A program made the position numbers and the translations under genes. The notes under the pieces were generated by a model. The model did not search any database, was not told where the DNA came from, and saw nothing but the letters and a program-made list of their open reading frames with translations. From Chitinophagaceae bacterium (GTDB lineage Bacteria; Bacteroidota; Bacteroidia; Chitinophagales; Chitinophagaceae): a stretch of 64,000 nt of DNA. The first letter of the stretch is position 1, and the number at the start of each line of letters is the position of its first letter. Shown in pieces: positions 1 through 8,453 of this stretch. The stretch spans positions 1 through 64,000 of the forward strand of contig CANGOX010000001.1 of assembly GCA_947455605.1 (NCBI GenBank), in the 5' to 3' direction.

Positions 1-1
1 C

Positions 2-607
2 ATACAACATATCCTTTCTGGAAAGAGCCAAGTTAAGCACCATCATCTTATCCAAGCAGCCTGCAGTTACCTTAAAGGAAGCCAAGGAACAAGCGCAATG
101 GCTAAAGACCAACAGCAGCTCAAAGAAGAAGAAACAAAGAGCCTAGTTCAATTTGCAGAAGACAATAATCTTTGGGTAGAGAATATCAATATAGATTTAT
201 ACGTTTCGGAAGGTGCCGAACAGAAGGTCTACTTAAAAGATGGCTCAACTGTTCTTAAATTGAATGATGCAATTTACTACGCAAGTTGGGTTGATTATTT
301 TCACAACCTCTTACTGAATAATTTATTTTTCCCTGATACGGCATATCAACTTTTGGGTTTTCACAAAGATTTGAATGTATTTTATGCTGTGGTTGAACAG
401 CCATTTGTAAAAGCAAATGAAAAAACAGATTTGAATATGGTAAAAGCATTTTTAGAAAATAATGGCTTTATAAATAAAAAGAACCACGACTATTATAATG
501 AGGAGCTAAGTTTGATTCTAGAAGATCTTCATGATGAAAATGTATTAACACAAAATGGTATGCTCTATTTTATAGATACTGTGTTTTATATTGTTGGTCC
601 CAAATAA
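2..607 (+). CDS. Kinase-like C-terminal region of a polyvalent-type protein, 5' end outside window
   Basis: The frame is open from base 2 without a stop, so the ATG at 98 is probably internal and the gene begins outside the window. The visible part resembles a reduced protein-kinase/phosphotransferase fold. From the ATG at 98 there is a glycine-loop-like SEGAEQKVY (about residue 37), a lysine strand VLKLND (about 52), a catalytic-loop-like EDLHDENVL (about 142) and a metal-loop-like FIDTVFY (about 159). Such domains are known as C-terminal parts of 'polyvalent' proteins of phages and conjugative elements. Assignment to that group is from memory of family features, not a search. A convergent hairpin follows the stop. 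Activity, substrate and membership in a mobile element are unproven. Confidence 0.55.
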   Translation: MQHILSGKSQVKHHHLIQAACSYLKGSQGTSAMAKDQQQLKEEETKSLVQFAEDNNLWVENINIDLYVSEGAEQKVYLKDGSTVLKLNDAIYYASWVDYFHNLLLNNLFFPDTAYQLLGFHKDLNVFYAVVEQPFVKANEKTDLNMVKAFLENNGFINKKNHDYYNEELSLILEDLHDENVLTQNGMLYFIDTVFYIVGPK

Positions 608-636
608 TCACGTTTCCCAAAAAGTTCCTTAAAAAC

Positions 637-665
637 AGAAAGTCGGCCCTTAAAGCCGACTTTCT
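637..665. terminator. Bidirectional hairpin after the kinase-like gene
   Basis: Perfect 11-bp stem (637-647 with 655-665), 7-nt loop, with A-rich sequence before and T-rich sequence after. It sits between a plus-strand gene ending at 607 and the minus-strand tRNA, so it can serve as a terminator for both. Confidence 0.7.
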
Positions 666-673
666 AAATTCGT

Positions 674-695
674 ATGTTATTCTCAAGAATAACAT
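674..695 (-). terminator. Hairpin just 3' of tRNA-Met
   Basis: Perfect 9-bp stem (674-682 with 687-695) and TCAA loop, beginning three bases beyond the tRNA 3' end. It could be the terminator or a processing hairpin of the tRNA transcript. Confidence 0.5.
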
Positions 696-697
696 TG

Positions 698-771
698 TAG
701 CGAGAACGAGATTTGAACTCGTGACCTCAGGGTTATGAATCCTGTGCTCTAACCAACTGAGCTACCTCGCC
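698..771 (-). tRNA. tRNA-Met (CAT), elongator type
   Basis: On the minus strand the 74-nt gene starts GGCGAGGTAGCTCAG and has anticodon loop TTCATAA (anticodon CAT). It has a T-arm with GTTCAAATC and a 7-bp acceptor stem with G-U pairs at both ends. The discriminator base is A and the CCA is not encoded. The D-arm and anticodon stem look like elongator tRNA-Met rather than the initiator, which usually has a mismatched first pair. The lysidine-type tRNA-Ile2 also reads CAT, but the acceptor and anticodon stems fit Met better. It stands alone. Confidence 0.93.
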
Positions 772-842
772 AAAAGTTAGTTGCGGTTACGGTTTTCCTT
801 AACGGGCTGCAAATATAGGAGGTTTGGGTAAAATGATACCCT

Positions 843-2954
843 TTAGTAGGCCAAAAGTTTGCGGATTCGTTCTATCACTTTGGCCGCGGTAGGCAACATA
901 GCCGCTTCCAGACCAATATTGATGGGCACTGCGGGCAGATTCAGGGCTCCCATCACTTCCACACGGGCATCCAGAAAATGGTAACAGTTATTGGAGATCC
1001 GGAGCGATAAAGCCTCGGCAAACGAATTATTCTGCTGTTCCTCACTCAAAACCAGCACTTTTCCATGCCTGCGCACCGCTTCAAACACTGCCTCCTCATC
1101 CAATGGGAATAAGGTCCGCAGGTCAATGATCTCTATCTGGCCTGGCATTTTTTCGGCAGCGGCCTTAGCCCAATACACGCCCATTCCATAGGTTATGATA
1201 CAAACGGTTTCACCTTTTCGCTGTTTATTCGGATCAGCTGCCAATACGGTATTGGCCTTACCAAGGGGTAATACATAATCCTTATCAGGCTCAATGGTAC
1301 GGGCATCATCCGTTCCGGGCACTTTGCTCCAGTATAGGCCTTTATGCTCCAGCATCACTACCGGATTGGGATCCAGAAAAGCGCCTTTCATCAGTCCCTT
1401 CATATCCGCAGCATTGGAAGGATATACCACTTTGATCCCTTTTACAGAAAGAAGCGTACTCTCAATACTTCCGCTATGATAAGGCCCACCCCCGCCATAA
1501 GCCCCGGTGGGCACACGTAATACCATCTGAACCGGAAATTTTCCATTAGAGAGGTAACAGGATTTAGAGATCTCTGTGATCAGCTGGTTCAGACCCGGAT
1601 AAATATAATCGGCAAACTGTATCTCTACCACCGGTTTCATACCCAGAGCAGACAAGCCGATGGTTGATCCAACTATATAAGCTTCCTGTATAGCTGTATT
1701 AAAAACCCTGTGGGCCCCGAATTTCTCTCCCAATGTTGCCGCTTCACGAAATACCCCACCCAATCTGGCTCCTACATCCTGTCCGTATAAAACCGCTTCG
1801 GGATATGCATCCATCAATTCTTCCACGGCATGTAAAGCAGCATCCACCATCATCACACGTTCACCGTTCTTAGGCGATCGTTGTCCTGCTTCTTCTTTAA
1901 CCGGTGTGGGTGCAAATACATGATCACTCACACTGTTTGCATCCGGTTCAGCAATGGCCTGTGCCAGTACAAAATCAGACAGTACTTTATCCAGGGCATC
2001 CGATTCCAGCTGATTGATCGCATGCTCACTGTATCCAACAGCATTTAACAATAACCTCAGTTTAGGTATCGGATCATATAATCCATGTTTCAGGAGGTCT
2101 TCACGGTTACGGTAAAACTCCTTGCGTACACCGCTGGTATGATGTCCAAGTAAAGGCACTTTGGCATGCACCAATACCGGTTTCCTTTCCATGCGTGCAT
2201 ATTCAATGGCCTGTTCCATGGTTTCATAACTGCGTATAAAATCACTGCCATCACATTGTAATCTTTTTAAGCCTTTAAACCCGGCTGCATATTCATATGC
2301 ATTCCCTGTTTTTATTTCTTCTGATGTAGCACTGATACTCCAGCTGTTATCCTGTACCAGGTAAATAATAGGCAATTGTTTCAAAGAAGCAAATTGTAAA
2401 GCTTCACTTACTTCACCTTCGGTTACACTTCCATCTCCCAATGAACAGATCACAACCGGCAATTCACCTTCCGAAGTTCTTCTTAACAGATCTGATCCCG
2501 TCTGTTCCATGAACTTGATACCTTGTGCAATACCGGTGGTAGGAATGGCCTGCATACCGGTTGCACTGCTTTGATGTATGATGGATGGGCGATGATGATC
2601 GCGGCTGCTGGGATGACAATAATAAGAACGGCCTCCTGAAAAAGGATCTTCTTTTTTGGCCAGTAACTGCAGCATTAATTCATAAGGACTAAAACCTGCA
2701 GATAACATGAGGCTGTCATCGCGGTAATAAGGGCTTACCCAATCGCAGGGAAGTAATTGTAAACCTGTTGCGATCTGAATGGCTTCATGCCCACGTGAAG
2801 TGGAATGCACATATTTACAAACTGTACGGTTGGCATCATAAGTTTCACACATCGACTTGGCAGTAACCATCAGCCGGTACGCATGCCATAACCTTTCGGC
2901 GGTTAATTTCCGGCCGATGGGTTGCGTATGTTTGTCAATAGCGCTTGTTTCCAT
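843..2954 (-). CDS. 2-oxoisovalerate (branched-chain 2-oxoacid) dehydrogenase E1, fused alpha and beta subunits
   Basis: This is a 703-residue fusion. The N-terminal half (about 1-340) is E1 alpha with the thiamine diphosphate motif starting GDGSVTEGE and ending DNSWSIS (about residues 173-208). The C-terminal half (about 365-700) is E1 beta with the transketolase-like pyrimidine domain (YGQDVG, IQEAYIVG, EIQFADY) and a C-terminal transketolase domain. E1 decarboxylates branched-chain 2-oxoacids and acylates the E2 lipoyl domain. E2 and E3 are not in this window. Fused E1 is common in Bacteroidota. Its ATG abuts the stop of the upstream FAH-family gene with no gap, so the two are probably co-transcribed. 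Pyruvate or other 2-oxoacids as substrate cannot be excluded. Confidence 0.9.
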   Translation of the reverse strand: METSAIDKHTQPIGRKLTAERLWHAYRLMVTAKSMCETYDANRTVCKYVHSTSRGHEAIQIATGLQLLPCDWVSPYYRDDSLMLSAGFSPYELMLQLLAKKEDPFSGGRSYYCHPSSRDHHRPSIIHQSSATGMQAIPTTGIAQGIKFMEQTGSDLLRRTSEGELPVVICSLGDGSVTEGEVSEALQFASLKQLPIIYLVQDNSWSISATSEEIKTGNAYEYAAGFKGLKRLQCDGSDFIRSYETMEQAIEYARMERKPVLVHAKVPLLGHHTSGVRKEFYRNREDLLKHGLYDPIPKLRLLLNAVGYSEHAINQLESDALDKVLSDFVLAQAIAEPDANSVSDHVFAPTPVKEEAGQRSPKNGERVMMVDAALHAVEELMDAYPEAVLYGQDVGARLGGVFREAATLGEKFGAHRVFNTAIQEAYIVGSTIGLSALGMKPVVEIQFADYIYPGLNQLITEISKSCYLSNGKFPVQMVLRVPTGAYGGGGPYHSGSIESTLLSVKGIKVVYPSNAADMKGLMKGAFLDPNPVVMLEHKGLYWSKVPGTDDARTIEPDKDYVLPLGKANTVLAADPNKQRKGETVCIITYGMGVYWAKAAAEKMPGQIEIIDLRTLFPLDEEAVFEAVRRHGKVLVLSEEQQNNSFAEALSLRISNNCYHFLDARVEVMGALNLPAVPINIGLEAAMLPTAAKVIERIRKLLAY

Positions 2955-3566
2955 TTATTTGATCTCGAGGAAAAACATTTTTTCTTTACCGTAATAGCCT
3001 TCCAGTATATCATCGGTTACGCATTCTCCAACACCGGCCGGTGTGCCCGTATAGATCAGGTCGCCGATATTGATCGAAAAATATTGTGAGATATGAGATA
3101 CGATCTCGTTGAAAGAAAAGATCATATCCTCTGTAGTTCCTACCTGAACGGTTTCTTTGTTCTTCTGTAAAGAAAAATGGATGGGGTTGGTCAGTATCTC
3201 CGGTGTAAGATCAACCCATTTACCAATCACAGCAGAATTGTCCCAGGCTTTGGCCTTTTCCCAGGGAAGCCCTTTCTTCTTCAGCTCTGCCTGTATATCG
3301 CGGGCTGTAAAATCGATTCCGATCGTAAAGGCATCGTAATACATCTCAGCATCGGCCTCACCAATATACCTGCCGTTCTTACATACACGTAGAACGATCT
3401 CTGCTTCGTAATGGAGTTCATTGGTGAATTCGGGGTAGTAGAAGGGAGCGTTCGAAGTCATCAAAGCCGTTTTAGGCTTCATAAATATGACCGGCTCTTC
3501 CGGAACAGCATTGCCCAGTTCTTTGGCATGATCGGCGTAATTACGGCCAACACAGAATATTTTCAT
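2955..3566 (-). CDS. Fumarylacetoacetate hydrolase family protein (acylpyruvase-like)
   Basis: The 203-residue protein starts MKIFCVGRNYADHAKELGN, typical of the short FAH-domain acylpyruvate hydrolases/oxaloacetate decarboxylases. The metal-binding acidic cluster includes HYEAEIVLRV (about 52-61) and DFTARDIQ (about 89-96). The GTPAGVG turn near residue 179 is also conserved. Such enzymes cleave C-C bonds in acylpyruvates or isomerise/decarboxylate small diacids with Mg2+. The exact substrate cannot be told. It is directly upstream of the BCKDH E1 gene without a gap, which hints at a shared role in 2-oxoacid metabolism, but that is inference. Confidence 0.88.
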   Translation of the reverse strand: MKIFCVGRNYADHAKELGNAVPEEPVIFMKPKTALMTSNAPFYYPEFTNELHYEAEIVLRVCKNGRYIGEADAEMYYDAFTIGIDFTARDIQAELKKKGLPWEKAKAWDNSAVIGKWVDLTPEILTNPIHFSLQKNKETVQVGTTEDMIFSFNEIVSHISQYFSINIGDLIYTGTPAGVGECVTDDILEGYYGKEKMFFLEIK

Positions 3567-3607
3567 GTTACAGGTGATTTTATGGATCAGGATCCGATAG
3601 CCATTTT

Positions 3608-3630
3608 AGGGGGCATTTTCAAAGCCCCCT
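3608..3630 (-). terminator. GC-rich hairpin between pth and the FAH-family gene
   Basis: Seven-bp stem AGGGGGC/GCCCCCT with a 9-nt loop, in the 126-nt gap between two minus-strand genes. There is no good T-run after it in that direction, so termination is uncertain. Confidence 0.35.
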
Positions 3631-3692
3631 GCATACTGCAGGCTAACTGCATCCTGTTTCCTTACCTAATAACTGAAAAAGGGTATGATTTA

Positions 3693-4268
3693 TTATTCAA
3701 AACCCAGACTGTTGGCCATATTCATGGTCTTATCCAGTCCGATAGCGGCAAAAGACTCAATGATCTCTGCGCATTTGGCGATTTTCTTTTCGATCAAGGG
3801 TACTTCAGATGGCTGCCATCTCCCTAAAACAAATTCTACCTGTCTGCCTTTCGGGAAATCATTCCCGATACCAAAACGTAGCTTGGGGTATTGATCTGTG
3901 CCTAAAGTAAGTTGAATATCTCGCAACCCATTATGCCCGGCATCACTACCCGAGCCGCGCATCCGGATCTTGTTTAGAGGCAAAGCCAGATCATCAACGA
4001 TGGTAAGGGTATTTTCAACGGCGATCTTTTCCTTATCCATCCAGTACTTAAATGCCTTACCGCTCAGGTTCATAAAAGTGGTGGGCTTGATACAGATAAA
4101 GATCTTCCCTTTCCACTTTAATTCGGCCACTTCCGCTAGCCTGTCTGTTTTAAAAAAACCTCCGTGTTTTAAAACAAAGGCGCTCACCACATCAAACCCG
4201 ATATTATGGCGCGTATGACGGTATTCATCTCCTATATTACCCAGGCCTATGATCAGAAATTTATTCAT
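3693..4268 (-). CDS. pth: Peptidyl-tRNA hydrolase
   Basis: This 191-residue Pth recycles peptidyl-tRNA dropped from ribosomes. Active-site features are visible: GLGNIGDEY near the N-terminus, the catalytic His in RHNIGFDVV, the FMNLSG segment, and DDLALPLNKIRMR followed by GHNGLRDI. An upstream ATG at 4322 would add 18 residues with no family counterpart. The start at 4268 (MNKFLIIGLGN) matches the family. In many bacteria pth lies next to rplY/ctc and prs. Here the same set is present but an opposing histidine kinase gene sits between pth and rplY. Confidence 0.95.
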   Translation of the reverse strand: MNKFLIIGLGNIGDEYRHTRHNIGFDVVSAFVLKHGGFFKTDRLAEVAELKWKGKIFICIKPTTFMNLSGKAFKYWMDKEKIAVENTLTIVDDLALPLNKIRMRGSGSDAGHNGLRDIQLTLGTDQYPKLRFGIGNDFPKGRQVEFVLGRWQPSEVPLIEKKIAKCAEIIESFAAIGLDKTMNMANSLGFE

Positions 4269-4345
4269 ATACGCATCAAAAATAAACGGTAAAACCTTAG
4301 AAAAAAGCTGAATCACCCACAATCCTACTGCATTTCTGCAAGAAT

Positions 4346-5707
4346 ATGATCATTTTATATACGTTAGGCAGTTTTTACGCTACAAAGCTTATTTTCGTTC
4401 AAGATCCAAAATCCCCCATGTTCCGAAATATCTACCATACAATATTCCGTTTTGGCGTAAAAGTGGCCAATATAGGTATTCGTCCCGGGCTTGGCTTTCA
4501 TGAGAAAAAGAAAACACAGCTTCTCAATATTATCGTAGCTGCCGGTATCCCTACCAATATCTTTTTTCTCATCAATAACCTGTTTCACGAAAAAATGATT
4601 CTGGCCCTGATCAATTTTCTACTGCTGGTGGGCGCTTTTCTTATTCTGCTGATCAATAGTTACCAGAAGTTTTTAGTAGGACAGCTGATCCTTACTTTTT
4701 GTTCCAGCGTACTATTTACAACAAGTGCCATTCTGTTCAGAAATGGGGGAGAATATTTCCTTATCGTTAACCTGATCATCCTGATCATTTATTTCAATGA
4801 GAAACGATTTCTCATTGCAATGAGTATTCTGAACTGTCTGTTGTTTATCGGTATCAAGATCTTCCTCGAATCGGATCATCAGTTTTTTACACCGGTAAGT
4901 TTCGGAAGGGTGATCTTTAATCTTACCTGGACCCTTGCCGCCCTGATGCTTGCCCTGCTGTACTTTAAAAAAGAGCAGCTCATTTACCAGGAAGAGATAG
5001 AAGAGAAGAACAAAGACCTACACCAGATGAATGAAACCAAAGAGAAATTATTCTCCATCATCTCTCACGATCTTCGATCACCCATCGGTCAGTTAAAGAA
5101 TTCGCTCGATCTGGTGAAAAAGGAATATATGAGCCCCGAAACCTTTCAGGAGGTATCGGCAAAACTTTCGTCAGAGGTAGACAGGTTACAAAGCACATTG
5201 GATAATCTTTTGCGATGGAGTATCAGTCAGCTCCAGGGCATCAAAGCCTCTCCGGAAATAATTGACCTGAATAACCTGCTCCAAAAAAAGCTATTGGTAT
5301 TTAAACAGATGGCCGAACAGAAAAACATCAAACTGGTACTGGAAAATGTAAACCACTTCGTATGGGCCGATCCTGATCATTTGTTACTGGTATTGCGTAA
5401 CCTGCTCTCCAATGCCATCAAATACAGTTTCCAGAACGGCGAGATCCTGATACGAAGCTATTCACATGATAACCGGGTGATCATAGAAGTGATTGATAAA
5501 GGAATAGGCATGTCACCGGAAGTAATGGCCTCCATCTTTCAGCACGATAATATCATCTCCAATACAGGAACGGCCAATGAGAAAGGAACCGGCTTAGGGT
5601 TAAAGCTCTGTAAAGAATTTATTGAAAAGAATAACGGAGAGATCCGAATAGAAAGTGCCGAAAATAAAGGAACTACTTTTTATATCTCGCTTCCTGAAGC
5701 AAAATAA
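4346..5707 (+). CDS. Membrane sensor histidine kinase, orphan
   Basis: This is a 453-residue kinase with five to six hydrophobic segments between about residues 58 and 206, then a short coiled-coil linker. The HisKA dimerisation domain carries the phospho-acceptor His241 in SHDLRSPIG. The HATPase domain shows an N-box NLLSNAIKYS, a G1 box VIDKGIGMS and a G2 box GKGTGLGL. It autophosphorylates and passes phosphate to a response regulator. No regulator gene adjoins it. There is no obvious extracellular sensor domain, so sensing may be within the membrane. A second start at 4418 (MFRNIYH) is possible. Its stop overlaps a terminator shared with rplY. It interrupts the usual prs-rplY-pth neighbourhood. 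Confidence 0.88.
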   Translation: MIILYTLGSFYATKLIFVQDPKSPMFRNIYHTIFRFGVKVANIGIRPGLGFHEKKKTQLLNIIVAAGIPTNIFFLINNLFHEKMILALINFLLLVGAFLILLINSYQKFLVGQLILTFCSSVLFTTSAILFRNGGEYFLIVNLIILIIYFNEKRFLIAMSILNCLLFIGIKIFLESDHQFFTPVSFGRVIFNLTWTLAALMLALLYFKKEQLIYQEEIEEKNKDLHQMNETKEKLFSIISHDLRSPIGQLKNSLDLVKKEYMSPETFQEVSAKLSSEVDRLQSTLDNLLRWSISQLQGIKASPEIIDLNNLLQKKLLVFKQMAEQKNIKLVLENVNHFVWADPDHLLLVLRNLLSNAIKYSFQNGEILIRSYSHDNRVIIEVIDKGIGMSPEVMASIFQHDNIISNTGTANEKGTGLGLKLCKEFIEKNNGEIRIESAENKGTTFYISLPEAK

Positions 5708-5733
5708 AAGCCCGGTAAAAAATACCGGGCTTT
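5707..5733. terminator. Bidirectional terminator between histidine kinase and rplY
   Basis: Perfect 11-bp stem AAAGCCCGGTA/TACCGGGCTTT with a 5-A loop. It begins within the kinase stop codon, and A- and T-runs on the two sides suit both converging genes. Confidence 0.85.
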
Positions 5734-5763
5734 ATATATATATCCTGTTTGTAAAAAACGGGA

Positions 5764-6399
5764 TTATTTTTTTGCGGCTGGAGCGGCTGCTTTTGCAGGA
5801 GCGGCTGCCGGTGCTTTGGCACCTGAAGTAGCAGCAGTTGCTTCTTCCTGCTTCAACTGACGTGTTAACACAACAGAAGCAATAGGAATACGTGGAGAGT
5901 TCAAGATCTCCATGCCATCCACTTTCACATCTTCCACACGGATATTTCCGTTAAGGTCAAGATTGGTAATATCAACAGAGATCGTTTCTCTTAAGTCTTT
6001 AGGCAGCGCCTTAACTTTCAATGCTTTGATCTTGGTGATCAGTTTACCACCACCTTTTACCCCTACAGAAACACCGGTAAATTTGATAGGCAGGGTAGCG
6101 ATCACTTTTTTGTCGCCAACCAGTTCCAGCAGATCTACGTGTATCAGTGAATCTTCTACTTTGTCAAATTGCAGATCTTTCAAAATGCATTTGTACGTTT
6201 TGCCGTCAACGGTAACATCGGCCAACTGAAATTCACCAGTGTACACTAAAGGCTTGAAAGCCTTTGCAGAAGCGTAAAAATTTACCTCCTGAGCACCCCC
6301 GTAAATTACACCCGGCACATTGTCCTGAGAGCGAATCTGGCGGGCGGCTTTTTTGCCATGCTCGGTCCTCAGGTGACCTTCGATTGTAATTGTTTTCAT
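5764..6399 (-). CDS. rplY: 50S ribosomal protein L25, long (Ctc/TL5) form
   Basis: This is a 211-residue member of the bL25/Ctc family, which binds 5S rRNA. The N-terminal L25 beta-barrel (about 1-90, beginning MKTITIEGHLRTEHGKKAAR) is followed by the TL5-type C-terminal beta domain (about 95-185). The last 25 residues are a low-complexity Ala/Pro/Lys tail, often seen in Bacteroidota L25. It lies downstream of prs on the same strand, separated by about 185 nt that contain a large inverted repeat. The two genes are usually linked. Confidence 0.95.
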   Translation of the reverse strand: MKTITIEGHLRTEHGKKAARQIRSQDNVPGVIYGGAQEVNFYASAKAFKPLVYTGEFQLADVTVDGKTYKCILKDLQFDKVEDSLIHVDLLELVGDKKVIATLPIKFTGVSVGVKGGGKLITKIKALKVKALPKDLRETISVDITNLDLNGNIRVEDVKVDGMEILNSPRIPIASVVLTRQLKQEEATAATSGAKAPAAAPAKAAAPAAKK

Positions 6400-6430
6400 A
6401 ATAAAATTTTAGGACGGCAAAGGTAGGGGA

Positions 6431-6586
6431 AAGTTTGGGGTTTGGGGTTTTGAGTTTGGAGTTATTTTCTAAAAAAAATCCGGTTCCTCATAAAAAAATA
6501 ATGAGTACATATAGTACTCATTATCAATTAATTACAAAATATTTAATTCATGCAACTCCAAACGCTAAACCCCAAACTCCAAACTT
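6431..6586. repeat. Heptamer-armed inverted repeat A with a central hairpin
   Basis: The left arm is 6431-6463 and the right arm 6554-6586. The arms match at 30 of 33 positions as inverted copies and are built of near-tandem heptamers of the type GTTTGGR. The 90-nt spacer holds a perfect 11-bp hairpin (6498-6508 with 6514-6524). The right arm reaches the stop codon of prs. It lies between prs and rplY on the same strand, so it could modulate rplY read-through. Confidence 0.85.
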
Positions 6587-7541
6587 ACTTATCTCTTCCT
6601 CTCAGCTGAGAGTGGATAAACAGGCTGGTAATGCTCTTGTTTTCGTAAGCATTTCGGATAGCAATGGCAAACAGATCGGCTACCGATATTGCCTTGATCT
6701 TTTTCGATTCTTTCATCAACGGAATGGTATCACAAACGATCAGCTCTTCCAGTACACTATTCTCGATATTCTCGTAGGCTTTTCCGCTTAAAACAGGGTG
6801 CGTAATGAGTGCACGTACACTTCTCGCTCCCTTATCCTTTAAAAGACCGGCTGCTTTGGCCAGGGTTCCACCGGTATCACAGATATCATCTACCAGTACA
6901 ATGTCTTTATCAGTTACATCCCCGATAACCACCATGCTGGCGATCTCGTTGGCACGTTTGCGGTGCTTATCGCAGATCACCATTTCTGCATTAAAATAGC
7001 TGGCGATCTCCCTAACACGGTTGGTACTGCCTACGTCCGGAGCCGCAAAAGAAAGATTAGGCAACTTTAATTGTTCAATATAAGGAATGAAAATTGCTGA
7101 ACTGTCGAGGTGGTCAACCGGCACATCAAAAAATCCCTGGATCTGGGGTGCGTGTAAATCCATCGTAATTACACGGTCCGCCCCTGCTGCTTCCAATAAG
7201 GTAGCGATCAGTTTTGCACCAATGGCCACACGGGGTTTGTCTTTTCTGTCCTGCCGGGCAAAACCATAATAAGGAATTACGGCAATGATCTTGTGCGCAC
7301 TGGCTCTCTTTGCCGCATCGATCATTAACAGCAACTCCATCAGGTTCTCTGTAGGAGCGTAAGTGCTTTGTACAAGAAAAACATAGTCGCCGCGGATACT
7401 CTCCAGAAAGATGGGTTGAAACTCCCCGTCGCTGAATTTTTGAATGTTGATCTTACCAATGGGGGCACCAAATCTTTGGGCAATTTTCTCAGCCAGTTTC
7501 TGCGAACCGGTGCCGGAAAATATCTTGACAGATGGGTTCAT
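6585..7541 (-). CDS. prs: Ribose-phosphate pyrophosphokinase
   Basis: The 318-residue PRPP synthase transfers pyrophosphate from ATP to ribose 5-phosphate for purine, pyrimidine, His, Trp and NAD synthesis. Signatures are KIFSGTGSQKLAE at the N-terminus, the ATP-binding RQDRKDKPR, the metal/catalytic region DLHAPQIQGFFD and the PRPP loop VLVDDICDTGGTL. A longer reading frame begins at 7646, but its first 35 residues are not family-like. The ATG at 7541 gives the usual length. It is divergent from radC. rplY lies downstream in the same direction. Confidence 0.95.
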   Translation of the reverse strand: MNPSVKIFSGTGSQKLAEKIAQRFGAPIGKINIQKFSDGEFQPIFLESIRGDYVFLVQSTYAPTENLMELLLMIDAAKRASAHKIIAVIPYYGFARQDRKDKPRVAIGAKLIATLLEAAGADRVITMDLHAPQIQGFFDVPVDHLDSSAIFIPYIEQLKLPNLSFAAPDVGSTNRVREIASYFNAEMVICDKHRKRANEIASMVVIGDVTDKDIVLVDDICDTGGTLAKAAGLLKDKGARSVRALITHPVLSGKAYENIENSVLEELIVCDTIPLMKESKKIKAISVADLFAIAIRNAYENKSITSLFIHSQLRGRDK

Positions 7542-7614
7542 AAATAGTGGGGTGTGCCGCGAAGATAGAGATAAGGTGAAGAAATAGTAATTTGATTTTG
7601 TCAATTTTTTTACT

Positions 7615-8304
7615 ATGCGCAAATTTTCTATTAAAGATTGGTCCACAGAAGATCAACCCAGAAAAAAATTAGTTCAGAACGGAGCCCATTCGTTGAGCAA
7701 TTCAGAATTACTGGCCATACTCATCAACAACGGTACAAAAGAGCATTCGGCCATCGATTTAGCCAAAATCCTCTTACAGGCCACAAATAACGATCTTCAG
7801 AAATTGGCAGGCAAATCTGTACAGGAGCTGGTAAACTGCCGTATTAAGGGCCTGGGTGAGGCCAAAGCGGTTACCATAGCCGCAGCACTGGAACTGGGTA
7901 TACGCCGCAATGCAGCAGGCAGGAAAAAGGATCTGATTACCAAAAGCGGAGATATTGCAGAATACCTGCGTGCCATGCTGGAATACAGGAAACAGGAGGT
8001 ATTTGCAGTCATATTTCTCAACAGGGGCAACCGGGTAACCCATTTTGAGATCGTAAGCGAAGGAGGCCTCACAGGCACCGTTGCAGACCCAAGGGTGATC
8101 CTGAAAAAAGCGCTGGAATACGAAGCCACTTCGCTGGTGCTCTGTCATAATCACCCCAGCGGCAACTTACATCCAAGTAAAGCAGATGAATTACTCACCC
8201 AAAAGATCAAACAGGCCGCATCTTTTATGGACATATCCGTAATGGACCATATTATCGTGAGCAATGAAGGGTATTTCAGTTTTGCAGATGAGGGAATGCT
8301 GTAG
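7615..8304 (+). CDS. radC: RadC family JAMM/MPN-domain protein
   Basis: This 229-residue RadC has an N-terminal helix-hairpin-helix-like part (about 1-100) and a C-terminal JAB1/MPN domain. The metal-binding motif HNHPSGNLHPSKAD (about 179-192) is complete. The family was named for DNA repair, but its true role is unsettled and the JAMM fold suggests a metalloprotease-like or nuclease activity. It is divergent from prs across 73 nt. A heptamer-armed repeat begins immediately after the stop codon. Confidence 0.93.
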   Translation: MRKFSIKDWSTEDQPRKKLVQNGAHSLSNSELLAILINNGTKEHSAIDLAKILLQATNNDLQKLAGKSVQELVNCRIKGLGEAKAVTIAAALELGIRRNAAGRKKDLITKSGDIAEYLRAMLEYRKQEVFAVIFLNRGNRVTHFEIVSEGGLTGTVADPRVILKKALEYEATSLVLCHNHPSGNLHPSKADELLTQKIKQAASFMDISVMDHIIVSNEGYFSFADEGML

Positions 8305-8305
8305 G

Positions 8306-8447
8306 TAATTAAAAATTAATAATTAGTAATTAATAATTGCGTTGCGGATTATGCAAGAGCCTCACAAATGGCAATCCTATAATTTTTAATTTTTAATTTT
8401 TAATTTTTAATTTTTAATTTTTAATTTTTAATTTTTAATTTTTAATT
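8306..8447. repeat. Heptamer-armed inverted repeat B, nine perfect AATTTTT copies
   Basis: Bases 8381-8443 are nine perfect tandem copies of AATTTTT, followed by AATT. The left arm 8306-8338, read on the other strand, is AATTATT, AATTACT, AATTATT, AATTTTT. The arms fill the space between the radC stop and the stop of the converging DUF3467 gene. The perfect array is prone to slippage. Confidence 0.9.
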
Positions 8448-8453
8448 CCCAAG

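Noticed and set aside
6435-6791. Plus-strand open frame of 118 codons
   Set aside because: It overlaps repeat A and the 3' part of prs and shows no protein-like composition or family features.
8381-8447. CRISPR-like tandem array
   Set aside because: The units are 7 nt with no unique spacers, and no cas gene is present.
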